Shown: piece after piece, positions 40,790 to 49,180 of the stretch | How the letters are laid out: every line of letters begins with the position of its first letter | How positions within the stretch are numbered: the stretch's first letter is position 1 | Assembly (NCBI GenBank): GCA_036734945.1 | Contig: DAIMXP010000001.1 | Span: 166,880 to 230,879 of the forward strand | Length of the DNA: 64,000 nt | Direction of reading: 5' to 3' | Source: UBA4733 sp036734945 | GTDB lineage: Bacteria > Chloroflexota > UBA4733 | Made by a program: the position numbers and the translations under genes | Notes under the pieces: generated by a model | What the model was told of the DNA's origin: nothing | Databases searched by the model: none | Seen by the model: the letters and a program-made list of their open reading frames with translations, nothing else

Positions 40790-42538
40790 CTACCGATGCG
40801 CCATCGAGGTGGAGGGGGGCTGTGGCGCCGCCGTTGGCGTCGGCAACGGCTCCGTCGGGGCGATGCCCAGGTGTACCATGATCTTCTGGCCGAGGTCCGC
40901 GAACATCGGCGCGGCCGTCTCTGCACCGTAGGGCGAATCTGTCGGGTGGTCCAGCACGATAAATATCACGACAGCGGGGTGCTGCGCCGGCAGGAAGCCG
41001 ACAAACGACGCCATCGTGGCATCCGGGGAGTAGCCGCCATTTTCCGCGATCTGGGCAGTGCCGGTCTTCCCTGCTATCAGATAACCAGGGATGCGGGCCA
41101 GGGTCGCCTCGCCCTTGATCGGCACTTCTTCCATCATGTTGGTCAATGTCGCCGCTGTCGCGGGGGAGATGGGGTGGCCAACCACCTTTGGCTGGGTTTC
41201 CTGCACGCCGTCGGGCGAGGAAATCTGCTGCACGACGTAGGGCCGCAGCAAGTTGCCGCCATTAGCGATGGCGGAAACCGCGGTGGCGATCTGCAGCGAC
41301 GTCGCGGTGAGGCCCTGCCCGAACGAGTTGGTGGCCAGGCTGATCGGCCGCCAGTCTGCCATCTGGTTTGTGTACACCACGCCTCCCGCCTCGCCCTGCA
41401 CATCAATCCCGCTCGGACGGCCGAAACCGAACGCCTGCACGCCCGCGTAAAAGGTCGGGGCGCCCGTCTGGCGGGCCGCAAAGGCAGCGCCGACGTTGAG
41501 CGAGTGGTCGAGGACGTAGCGCATCGTGACGGTGCCGTGCGACTTGAGGTCCCAGTCGTGGATCGTTGTTCCGTACTCGGTAAGGTAGCCGGGGTCATTC
41601 ACGGTGGTCAACGGGGTGATGGCGCCGTGTTGCAACGCCGTTGCCATGGTGATGAGCTTGAACGTGGAGCCAGGTTCAAACGGCGTGGATACTGCATTAT
41701 CGACAAAGCGAGCTACCGCCGTGGACTGAAACTGGTTGGGATCATAGGATGGCGAGTTGGCCATGGCCAGGATTGCCCCGGTCGAAGGATCCATCACTAC
41801 AACTGACCCGGACAGCGCGCCATGCTTCTGGATACCGGCCGCCAGCTCCTGCTCGGCGGCGTACTGGATGGCGCTGTCGATCGTGAGTTGCAGGTCTTTA
41901 CCAGGCACCGGGGCGATGCGCACAGCGTGCGTGAGGTCGATCTCGTTGCCGAGCCCATCTCGTTGCGCCCGTAACTGTCCCGGCCTGCCGGTAAGCACGC
42001 TGTTGTAAAATTGCTCCAGCCCGTAGTTGCCGTCACCGTTGTAGTTCGTGAACCCCAGGAGTTGCGACGCCAGCGTGCCGGCCGGATAGATGCGGGTCAC
42101 GTCCGGCTCCATGCCGATGCCGGGCAAGCTGAGCGCATTGACCTGATCGCGCACGCCCGGGGCGACCTTACGCGCGAGGGTGATATAGTCACTCTTCGGC
42201 GTCTGCAATAAGGTCATGAGGCGATCGTAGGTGAGCCCGAGTACAGGGGCCAGCCGGGTGGCAGTCGTGACCTGATCCTTCACGTCGGGCGGCACCGCGT
42301 ACACCCGATCGAACTCAACGTTGGTGACGAGCACCTTCCCCTGGGAGTCGTAGATGCGGCCGCGCGGGGCATCAATCGAGACCTGAAGAACGTGCTCATT
42401 AGTCCCCCGAAGGTCTAACATCCCGGCGTTCGTCACCTGCCAGGTATACAGGCGATAGGAGAGCCCGACTGCCGCAAGTACAAAGAAGGCGAGCAGCAGG
42501 CTGTCCCGCCGTCGCAGACTGACCGTCACTGGTTGCAT
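40790..42538 (-). CDS. Class B penicillin-binding protein (FtsI/PBP2-like transpeptidase)
   Basis: 582 residues. A short cytoplasmic head, one membrane helix (LLLAFFVLAAVGLSYRLY), dimerisation domain (DAPRGRIYDSQGKVLVTNVE, LPGIGMEPDVTRIYPAGTLA) and transpeptidase domain. Active site: Ser in FEPGSTFKLI (SxxK), HSLNVGAAF (SxN) and AGKTGTAQI (KTG). No PASTA repeats; a Pro/Ser tail ends it. It cross-links peptidoglycan in elongation or division. Not in a dcw cluster, so whether it is the division or elongation enzyme is open. Confidence 0.93.
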   Translation of the reverse strand: MQPVTVSLRRRDSLLLAFFVLAAVGLSYRLYTWQVTNAGMLDLRGTNEHVLQVSIDAPRGRIYDSQGKVLVTNVEFDRVYAVPPDVKDQVTTATRLAPVLGLTYDRLMTLLQTPKSDYITLARKVAPGVRDQVNALSLPGIGMEPDVTRIYPAGTLASQLLGFTNYNGDGNYGLEQFYNSVLTGRPGQLRAQRDGLGNEIDLTHAVRIAPVPGKDLQLTIDSAIQYAAEQELAAGIQKHGALSGSVVVMDPSTGAILAMANSPSYDPNQFQSTAVARFVDNAVSTPFEPGSTFKLITMATALQHGAITPLTTVNDPGYLTEYGTTIHDWDLKSHGTVTMRYVLDHSLNVGAAFAARQTGAPTFYAGVQAFGFGRPSGIDVQGEAGGVVYTNQMADWRPISLATNSFGQGLTATSLQIATAVSAIANGGNLLRPYVVQQISSPDGVQETQPKVVGHPISPATAATLTNMMEEVPIKGEATLARIPGYLIAGKTGTAQIAENGGYSPDATMASFVGFLPAQHPAVVIFIVLDHPTDSPYGAETAAPMFADLGQKIMVHLGIAPTEPLPTPTAAPQPPSTSMAHR

Positions 42539-42629
42539 GTTGACCCTCCTCGCTCCCGGAGGATACGGAATCCCTGGGGAGAGGACGGTACGGACAGGAC
42601 CGCCAGGGTGAGTGGGATTGCCCCCGGCC

Positions 42630-42756
42630 CCCGCCCGGCGACTGAAGTCGCGGCTACACCAGGCGAAGCGGGTGCCCTCTGGGCGCTTCGCGGACTAGGT
42701 CAGCCCGCGAAGGCGGGCTTGGCTCACGGTAGCCGCGACTTCAGTCGCCGGGCGGG
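42630..42756. repeat. Cloverleaf-like palindromic repeat overlapping a kinase 3' end
   Basis: Perfect 27-bp arms at 42630-42656 and 42730-42756 with the GGCGACTGAAGTCGC core. The interior has CGAAGCG paired with CGCTTCG, and AGCCCGC-GAAG-GCGGGCT. It shows the same one-stem-two-hairpins plan as 28183-28299. Its right arm overlaps the last five codons and the TGA of the interrupted kinase gene (stop at 42741). Confidence 0.9.
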
Positions 42757-44152
42757 CTACCGGGCGCCACCGGCAAAGTGAAGCGAAACGTCGAGCCGAT
42801 GCCTTTGACGCTCTGCACCTGCATGCGTCCGCCGTGCAGTTCCACCAGCGCCCGTGTGACCACGAGACCCAGGCCGGCGCCGCGTGTGGCCTGCACCACG
42901 GGATCGTTCGCGCGGAAGAAGCGCGTGAAGAGGCGGCTCTGATCCTCCCGCGTCATCCCGATACCGGTATCGCGTACGGCCACGTGCAGCCAGCCCCGTT
43001 CTTCGCCTATCTCCAGGGTAATTCGGCCCCCCGGCAAGGTGTACTGGTGGGCATTGGCAAGCAGGTTGACAAGTATCTGGTTGACCCGCTCGGCGTCAGC
43101 GAGCACTGGCGGTAAGGCATCAGGAATGTCGAGGACCAGTTGCTGATCCTTCGCTGCAACCTGCGGTTGGAGTGCGGCCCCCGCCTGGAAACCCAGCTTC
43201 CCGATGTCGGTCCGGGCCAGCCGCAAGGTAACGCCACCGCCCTCTACGCTGTGGACTTCCAGCAATTCATTGATCAGCCGGATCAGGCGTTGGGCATTGG
43301 CATCGACGATGTCGAGGGTCTCCCGCTGGTCGGAGGTCAACGCTGCCGCGTAGTCTTCAAGGTAGATGTCCAGGAACCCCTTGATCGACGTGAGCGGTGT
43401 GCGCAATTCGTGCGAAACATAGGAGACAAACTCGCTCCGCAGGCGGTTCACCTCGCGCTCGGCCGTCACGTTTCGGAACGTCCAGAGGTGACCGAGGACG
43501 CTTCCGTCGTCACGGCGAACCGGAAGGACCTGCACCTCCAGGTCCCGACGCTGCGGCCTTACCTGTGTGACTGTCCGTGTCCCCACGGGCCGGGCCGCAC
43601 CACGCAGCGCTGCCATGTCCACCCATAGTTGTGTTCCGCTGACGAGGCACTCCGCAAACGCCGGCTGTAACGTTTGAAACGAAGGGGCCGAGAGAAAGCC
43701 AGGGTCCAGCGCAAAGAGGCTGGCAAACTGCCGGTTCGCGGTGAGCACCTCGCCAGCTGTACCCAGGAGCAGCATGGCGTCGGCAGTGGAGTCCAGTAGC
43801 GCGCGCGCGCTGCTGCGTGCCGCCTCCGCCAGGTGGTATTGCTCGGCGAGCACCGCTGCATCGCGTCGGCGGAGGTGATCGGTTCGCTCCACCCGAAGCG
43901 CCGTCCACCAGATCAAAGTGGTAAAGCCGAGGATGCCGATCATCACCACGATCGCGGTTCCAGCAGGAACGCCGAACCAACGCCGGTCCACGCCAAACAA
44001 TTCCAACCAACCGGGTAGCACAGGAACAAGTATTGCGGGAGGAATGAGCCGGCGGGCGAGTTGACCGCCCGTTCCGCGACTAAGCAACAGCCGGCAAAGG
44101 CCGCGGTCGGGACGGGCGCTGAGGGCAGCGAGCGACATGTACAGGGCGCCTA
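42741..44152 (-). pseudogene. Membrane histidine kinase, C-terminal part, split by IS630
   Basis: The 3' portion of a kinase gene cut by the element at 44153-45636. From ATG 44138 an open frame of 465 residues remains: two membrane segments, a PAS-like domain (ALLDSTADAMLLLGTAGEVL), the phospho-His box FVSYVSHELRTPLTSIKGF, then N (NQILVNLLANAHQYT), G1 (VRDTGIGM) and G2 (RGAGLGLVV) boxes. The dimerisation and ATP-binding domains are intact, so a truncated kinase might still be made. The final residues and stop come from the palindromic repeat. Close paralogue of the gene at 46346-48325. Confidence 0.9.
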
Positions 44153-44178
44153 AATCCTTCCATGCTGATGCTGCGATA

Positions 44179-45027
44179 CTAGGCGACCAGGCGCTGTTCG
44201 TCGTCGTTGGCGTCGGTGGGATGTGCTGGCGGGATGCTGCCGATGTGGCGTAAGACGCGATCGGGGTCAGCTTGCCAGCGTTCGACCTCGGCTTCGGCGT
44301 CGGCGTAGAGGTCCCAGAAGTCGTCGCGGTGGTGGTTGTGGGTCACGTCCCGCCGCCAGACGCGCCAGAGGCGTTCGATCGGGTTGCTGTCGGGATCGTA
44401 GGCAGGGGTGTAGACCAGGCGCAAGGCATCGCCGTGGCGGGCGAGCGTCTCCCGCACCCGCTTGGACCCTTTCGCCGTGTGGGTTTTGGCGTTGTCGGAC
44501 AGCACAATGGCGATGCGCCCGCGCGCCGTAGAGCGGGCCACTGCGTCGTCGAGTTGCAAGCAGAAGGTATCGGCGTCCCGGCGGGGACTGAAGCCGAAGC
44601 AGAGGTCGCCATCGCGCCAGTCCACCTGACCGAACCCATAGCACTTCTGATTGACACCGGGAGCGCGGACCAGGCGTTGGCCCCCGTGTCCTTTGGGACT
44701 CCAGACGCGGGTGAGCGTCGGGTGCAAGGCGATCTGCACTTCGTCTTGCACATAGAGGTCGGCGTGGGGCAACAGGCGGAGCAACTCCGGCACATCCGGC
44801 GGGACCTCCGGCAAGAGGTCCAGTTCACCCAGCGCAGCGAGCAGGTCCGTGACCGTGGTCATGGTCGCCGGTTCCTTGGCGACTGGCGGGGGGCCGCCGG
44901 GAGGAGATGGGAACGACAGAGGCGCGGGCGGAGCCTCCGGGAGCACGGCAGCCAGGTCAGGGTCGGGCGGACACTCGGGCAAGACAGCGGCCAGGTCAGG
45001 GTCGACCTCGGCCAAAGCCGCCGTCAA
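44179..45027 (-). CDS. IS630 transposase, C-terminal DDE frame (OrfB)
   Basis: 282 residues if begun at TTG 45027, but more likely made as a -1 frameshift fusion with OrfA. Catalytic DDE residues: Asp in LYVQDEVQIAL, Asp in IVLSDNAKTHT, Glu in DSNPIERLWRVWRR. The linker before the catalytic domain has an unusual tandem repeat, DPDLAAVLPE occurring twice, and a Pro-rich tract. The Asp-Asn and DSNPIE signatures are standard for IS630. Ends at TAG 44179, 26 bp inside the left terminus. Confidence 0.9.
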   Translation of the reverse strand: MTAALAEVDPDLAAVLPECPPDPDLAAVLPEAPPAPLSFPSPPGGPPPVAKEPATMTTVTDLLAALGELDLLPEVPPDVPELLRLLPHADLYVQDEVQIALHPTLTRVWSPKGHGGQRLVRAPGVNQKCYGFGQVDWRDGDLCFGFSPRRDADTFCLQLDDAVARSTARGRIAIVLSDNAKTHTAKGSKRVRETLARHGDALRLVYTPAYDPDSNPIERLWRVWRRDVTHNHHRDDFWDLYADAEAEVERWQADPDRVLRHIGSIPPAHPTDANDDEQRLVA

Positions 45028-45545
45028 GAGGAGCTCCGCCCGGAGGCGTTTCCCAGGTAGCCTTCCTGTTCATGGGCCTTGTGCTCCACCGTCCAGGTCG
45101 GTCGCTTGCAGACGTAGCCCAGCCGGTGCAAGCGCTGGCGCACCGTCTCCGCATCCACCGCAATCCCGGTCTGCTCCGCAAGATAGTCGGCCAGCACGCC
45201 GGTGGTCCAGTTGGCGCTGGGCACGCCCACGTCGTGCGGGTCCAGGTCGATCACTCGTAGCAACTCCGCTTGCCAGGCCAGCGTGACCGTCGGAACTCGC
45301 CCAGGACGGGGACGATGCGGTACCGCGTCCGGTCCGCCCTCCCGATAGCGGACCACCACCCGCGACACCGTGTCGTGACTGCGCAACACCAGCGGCGCAA
45401 TCGCGGTTGCCGTCAAGCCTTGCTGCGCCAGGAGGACCATCTGGTACCGCGTCCGCGTCTCGGCATCCCGAGCCGACTCGTAGCACGCGCGCACCATCAT
45501 CTCCGGTGACGACGGCGGCGTGGGAAAAGACAAAAGCAAAGACAT
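45024..45545 (-). CDS. IS630 transposase, N-terminal frame (OrfA)
   Basis: 173 residues from ATG 45545, with GGAG about 8 nt upstream. Helix-turn-helix DNA-binding part: MVLLAQQGLTATAIAPLVLR then DTVSRVVVRYREGGPDAV, followed by RPRPGRVPTV and a second winged-helix region (GVLADYLAEQTGIAVDAETV, then RLHRLGYVCKRPTW). This is the normal N-terminal half of IS630 transposases. The frame ends in TGA at 45026-45024, just past a GGGAAAC slip site, where ribosomes can move to the -1 frame of OrfB. Confidence 0.9.
   Translation of the reverse strand: MSLLLSFPTPPSSPEMMVRACYESARDAETRTRYQMVLLAQQGLTATAIAPLVLRSHDTVSRVVVRYREGGPDAVPHRPRPGRVPTVTLAWQAELLRVIDLDPHDVGVPSANWTTGVLADYLAEQTGIAVDAETVRQRLHRLGYVCKRPTWTVEHKAHEQEGYLGNASGRSSS
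45048..45054 (-). other. Programmed -1 frameshift site in IS630 transposase
   Basis: In the OrfA frame the minus strand reads G GGA AAC, a canonical X XXY YYZ heptamer, 21 nt before the OrfA stop. A slip to GGG AAA enters OrfB, which is open upstream through this point. Stimulators are visible: AGGAAGG 6 nt upstream resembles an internal Shine-Dalgarno, and CTCC-GGGC-GGAG just downstream can form a short hairpin. Confidence 0.75.
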
Positions 45546-45636
45546 CGAAAACTCCGAACACATGGGGGGGAAAGGTACACTCCCCTCCAGCATACCGCCC
45601 CTCCCGCCCGACTCGCAACTACTCCATGGAAGGATT

Positions 45637-46215
45637 TAGAGCGGAACTGATTGCCATGGGTACCGTATTGCCAATGCGATACAGCGCGCCGATGCCGTAG
45701 GCATACCCCAGGAGGCCGATTCCGCCCAGGACAGCGTTCGCTACAGCAAACCACTGCGCCGGCCAAACCGGCCAGCGTGGCTGCCAGTCCAGGAGGGCGA
45801 CCGTCAGGCCGCCCAACACCATGATCGCGCCCGCGTTCGGCGCGATGAGGTCAAGCTCCGTGTCGTGCCAAACCGCCAGGGGGCGAAGGACCTGGTAGGC
45901 GGGAGAAATCCCGTTGAGCATGGCGGCGAGACCCAGCAGCACGGCGATCACGCCAAAGCCAATCGCCGCCCTGGGGAGCCACCCGAAGCGAGGCCAACGC
46001 ATGAAGAGGAGACGTAGCCCCATAGCGACGAAAACACTGGTGAGACCAACGGCTGCGGCGTGGTTGGCAGTCAACAGTGATGGCGCCTGTGTAGAAAGGG
46101 CTGGGCCGGCTATGGCTCGGCGCACGACCACCAGGATGGCGAAGCCAATACAAACGAGCGTCGTCTCAACCGACACCAGAACCGCCCAAATGGCGCCGCG
46201 ACCTGTGCCGGTCAC
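45637..46215 (-). pseudogene. Membrane histidine kinase, N-terminal part, split by IS630
   Basis: 5' portion of the interrupted kinase: 193 codons from GTG 46215 to the TA target, continuing six residues into the element before a stop. It holds about six membrane segments (TTLVCIGFAILVVVRRAI, AVGLTSVFVAMGLRLLFM, ALLDWQPRWPVWPAQW, LGYAYGIGALYRI), matching the intact paralogue (LALLDWEPVDRYWPAQW, LGHVYGIGPLYQV). With the C-terminal part the restored protein is 662 residues. The start is chosen by alignment to the paralogue; an earlier in-frame ATG exists at 46323. Confidence 0.88.
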
Positions 46216-46345
46216 CGGGGACCCGATCTCTTGCGACTCTTCCGTGTGGCGGCCACAACGCCGCGACCGATCAGATTGATGGTCTTCAGCCTGTCGAAGT
46301 GTAGCACCGCGTGGATAGGGCAAGGCTTAAATGCGGTCTGAACGG

Positions 46346-48325
46346 TCAGGCCAGTGCCGGTTGGGCAATGGGCAACGTGAAGCAGAAGGTGGACCCAATC
46401 CCCTTCGCACTCTGCACTTCCATGCGGCCACCGTGTAGCTCCACCAGTGATCGGGCGATCACCAGACCAAGGCCGGTGCCGCCGGCGCTCTGCGTTTCTG
46501 GATCACGCGCTCGGAAGAACCGGGTGAACAGTCGTGCTTGAACCTCCGGTGTCATGCCGATGCCGGTATCCGCCACGGCGATTCGCAGCCAGCCCTCTAC
46601 CTCCTGCGCCGTAATGGTGATGCGCCCACGATCAGGGGAGTACTTATTGGCATTGGAAACCAAATTAATGAGCACCTGAGAGATACGGTCGGCATCGCCG
46701 GAAATCAGCGGCACGACTTCAGGAAGTTGCAGGTGCAACGTCTGGCCCTTTGCTTCAATCTGCGGTCGCACGGTGGTTGCGACCTGGCGGATCACTTCGG
46801 CCACGTCGGTTGGCGCCCGCTGCAGTTCGATGCCGCCACCCTCGACCCGGCTGACCTCCAGGAGATCATTGATGAGCACCATCAGACGCTGCGCACCGGC
46901 GTCAACAATGCCAAGTGTCTCGCGTTGATCAGGTGAGAGTCGATCGCCATAGTCCTCAAAATAGAGATCGAGGAAGCCCTTGATGGAGGTCAGCGGCGTC
47001 CGTAGCTCGTGCGACACCCAGGAGACGAATTCGCCGCGTAGGCGATTGACCTCGCGTTCCGAAGTGACGTCGCGAAAGGTGTACAGCTGGCCTAGTTCGT
47101 TGCCCTCGTCGCTCCAAACCGATGCCGACCGCAGTTCGAGTTCCCGGCGCTCCGGCCATATTTGCAGGACGGTGCTCGGAATGCCGATGACGGCGTCGCT
47201 CCACGACGTTGGCGGCGGCGACAGGTCGTCCGCTACGAGCACGCGCTGATTGAGTGCGTCCTGAACGGCCGCCAAAGACTGCCCCAGCACTTGCTCCGGC
47301 TCTACGCGAAATAATTGCGCGAAACGACGATTCACGGTCAGCACGACACCGTCGAGGCCCAGCTGCAACATGGCATCGCCGGTAGAATCCAGGACAGCAC
47401 GCACGCGACTGCGCGCCTCCTCGGTACGGCGATACTGTTCGCTGAGTGCTGCGTCATCCAGCTGCCGCCGTGCGTCAGCCTGCTCGACGCGTACCGCCGT
47501 CCACCAGATCAGCACTGCCCAGCCGAGGATGGCTACCATAACGAGGAGGGCAGTGCCGACCGGTACACCGAACCAACGCCGTTGCTCACCGAGGATGGCC
47601 AGCCAGCCAGGGATCACAGGGATGATTACGGCGGCCGGCAGGAGCTGTCGGGCGATATGACCGCCGGTACCGTCGCTCGTGAGCAGGCCACACAAGCCAC
47701 GATTGGGGCGAGCACAGAGGATTGACGTCGCCATGAAGTACGCGCCCAGCGCGGAATTCAGGGCCTGGGGTGGGGACGATAGGACCTGGTAGAGGGGGCC
47801 GATACCGTAGACGTGGCCAAGGACGGCGACACCGCTCAGGGTGATAACCGCCAGGGCGATCCATTGCGCCGGCCAGTACCTGTCTACCGGTTCCCAATCG
47901 AGCAGCGCCAGAGCGAGGCCGAGAAATAGCAGTGCAGCATCGGTATTCGGGGCGATCTTTCCGATCTCGAGCGCTTGCCAGACGTCCCCGCCCGGAAAGT
48001 CCAGGTGTCCGGCCAGTGCGCCGCCGACAAGCCCGACTGCGCCAACGGTCGCTACGACCACAGCCAGCAGCACACCCGTCAGTCGCAGGCGCCGCCGTTT
48101 GGGCTGGTGAGCCGTCCACAATTGCATGCCCAGGGCGGTGTAAGCCAGCACAAAGGAGACAGTCGACGTCAGATTGGTGGCCACCAGCGCCGACGCTTGC
48201 GTTGCCAGAATGGTGCTGCCGATGCCCCGTCGCACCAACAGCAAGAGCGCCAGGATCCCGCCGATGACGACATCGGCGGCGGCGTACCAGCCGGCAACGC
48301 GTTCCCACCGACGAACGAGGGGCAT
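46346..48325 (-). CDS. Membrane sensor histidine kinase (intact paralogue)
   Basis: 659 residues from ATG 48325, whose A is the last base of the upstream L,D-transpeptidase stop (TAATG). About eight membrane segments cover residues 15-290, then a PAS-like domain (RVRAVLDSTGDAMLQLGLDG), phospho-His box FVSWVSHELRTPLTSIKGF and ATPase boxes NLVSNANKYS, VADTGIGM and GGTGLGLVI. It ends in FCFTLPIAQPALA. No response regulator gene is nearby. Tandem duplicate of the IS-split gene; that copy is in frame order directly downstream. Confidence 0.93.
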   Translation of the reverse strand: MPLVRRWERVAGWYAAADVVIGGILALLLLVRRGIGSTILATQASALVATNLTSTVSFVLAYTALGMQLWTAHQPKRRRLRLTGVLLAVVVATVGAVGLVGGALAGHLDFPGGDVWQALEIGKIAPNTDAALLFLGLALALLDWEPVDRYWPAQWIALAVITLSGVAVLGHVYGIGPLYQVLSSPPQALNSALGAYFMATSILCARPNRGLCGLLTSDGTGGHIARQLLPAAVIIPVIPGWLAILGEQRRWFGVPVGTALLVMVAILGWAVLIWWTAVRVEQADARRQLDDAALSEQYRRTEEARSRVRAVLDSTGDAMLQLGLDGVVLTVNRRFAQLFRVEPEQVLGQSLAAVQDALNQRVLVADDLSPPPTSWSDAVIGIPSTVLQIWPERRELELRSASVWSDEGNELGQLYTFRDVTSEREVNRLRGEFVSWVSHELRTPLTSIKGFLDLYFEDYGDRLSPDQRETLGIVDAGAQRLMVLINDLLEVSRVEGGGIELQRAPTDVAEVIRQVATTVRPQIEAKGQTLHLQLPEVVPLISGDADRISQVLINLVSNANKYSPDRGRITITAQEVEGWLRIAVADTGIGMTPEVQARLFTRFFRARDPETQSAGGTGLGLVIARSLVELHGGRMEVQSAKGIGSTFCFTLPIAQPALA

Positions 48326-49179
48326 TACAGCACCCGAACCGGTGTTCCTAGCGGCGCCCAGTTGTAGAGGAACCGCGCCTGCCAGTAGGGAAGGTTGACG
48401 CAGCCATGGGAGCCGGTGTCGTCTTTGCCGAGCGCGCCCGCTCCACCCTGGCCGGCGGGGCCGAAGATACGGCGCCAGGGGGCATCGTGGAGGAAATAGC
48501 CGGTGTCGTGGAAGAGCAGGGCGAAACTGGCCTGAACGCTTGGATACCAATCGGGAGATGTCTTGGGCCAGGGGGAATTAAACATGTAGTTGGGATCCTG
48601 CTTCTTGACGGCGTAATCGCCGGCCGGCGTTTCCAGCCCCTTGCCGCCGGTGGTGCAACCAACTGCTAGCGTGAGCTGGGGCCCGTCAAAGGCCCACAGA
48701 AACTGGTCAGCCAGACTGATGACGATGGAACGGTCGGCGCCGACGGGCGCTGGACGCTGCGGTGGCTCCGGCACGGGCGGTAGTAATGGCGGGGCCACCA
48801 CCCCGTCGGTTGGCGTATCACCCAGCAACGGCTCATAGACCCAACCGGTACCGTACGTGATGGGCACCTGGTACCACGTCGTACCACCGTACCAGAGCTT
48901 CTCGCCTGCCACGGTGCTGAGAATCGGTACCGGCGTACCATAGGGAATGCTGCCAACGACATCGGACGACGTGTTGGGCTGTAGGTGGACCCCGATGCTG
49001 TCCAAAGTCGGATCATCGACCAGGCGCAGGGCATACATATAGGTCAGCGTGCTGCTGCTGAGCGGATCGAGCAGCGCTGCGGCATGGGCGACAGCCGGTG
49101 CGAGCGCCGGCAGCAGGCCAAGGCTACCCGCCCCGTATTGTACAAACCGCCGACGCGACAATTGCCTCATACCCAGCAT
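48325..49179 (-). CDS. L,D-transpeptidase (YkuD) with SH3-like domain and Tat-type signal
   Basis: 284 residues. A twin-arginine-like signal (LSRRRFVQYG, then AVAHAAAL) exports it. An SH3-like domain follows (GVHLQPNTSSDVVGSIPYGT, WYQVPITYGTGWVYEPLLGD), a Pro-rich linker, then the YkuD domain from RSIVISLADQFLWAF. The catalytic motif has His in FLHDAPW and Ser-His-Gly-Cys in GSHGCVNLPYW. It makes 3-3 cross-links in peptidoglycan or attaches proteins to it. ATG 49179 is one base after the dus stop; ATG 49170 is an alternative. Confidence 0.92.
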   Translation of the reverse strand: MLGMRQLSRRRFVQYGAGSLGLLPALAPAVAHAAALLDPLSSSTLTYMYALRLVDDPTLDSIGVHLQPNTSSDVVGSIPYGTPVPILSTVAGEKLWYGGTTWYQVPITYGTGWVYEPLLGDTPTDGVVAPPLLPPVPEPPQRPAPVGADRSIVISLADQFLWAFDGPQLTLAVGCTTGGKGLETPAGDYAVKKQDPNYMFNSPWPKTSPDWYPSVQASFALLFHDTGYFLHDAPWRRIFGPAGQGGAGALGKDDTGSHGCVNLPYWQARFLYNWAPLGTPVRVL

Positions 49180-49180
49180 C

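Larger units (their letters stand above)
44153..45636 (-). mobile_element. IS630-family insertion sequence, 1484 bp
   Basis: Terminal inverted repeats start AATCCTTCCATG at both ends (44153-44164 and 45625-45636) with partial pairing to about 24 bp. The element is flanked by the TA duplication typical of IS630/Tc1-mariner elements (44151-44152 and 45637-45638). It contains two overlapping transposase frames on the minus strand. It is inserted in a histidine kinase gene; joining the flanks across one TA restores the frame exactly. The intact ends and frames suggest a recent arrival. Confidence 0.95.

Noticed and set aside
45619..45636. Open frame of the N-terminal kinase part running into the IS
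   Set aside because: The last residues (NPSME-type end) are encoded by the IS terminus and are not native kinase sequence.
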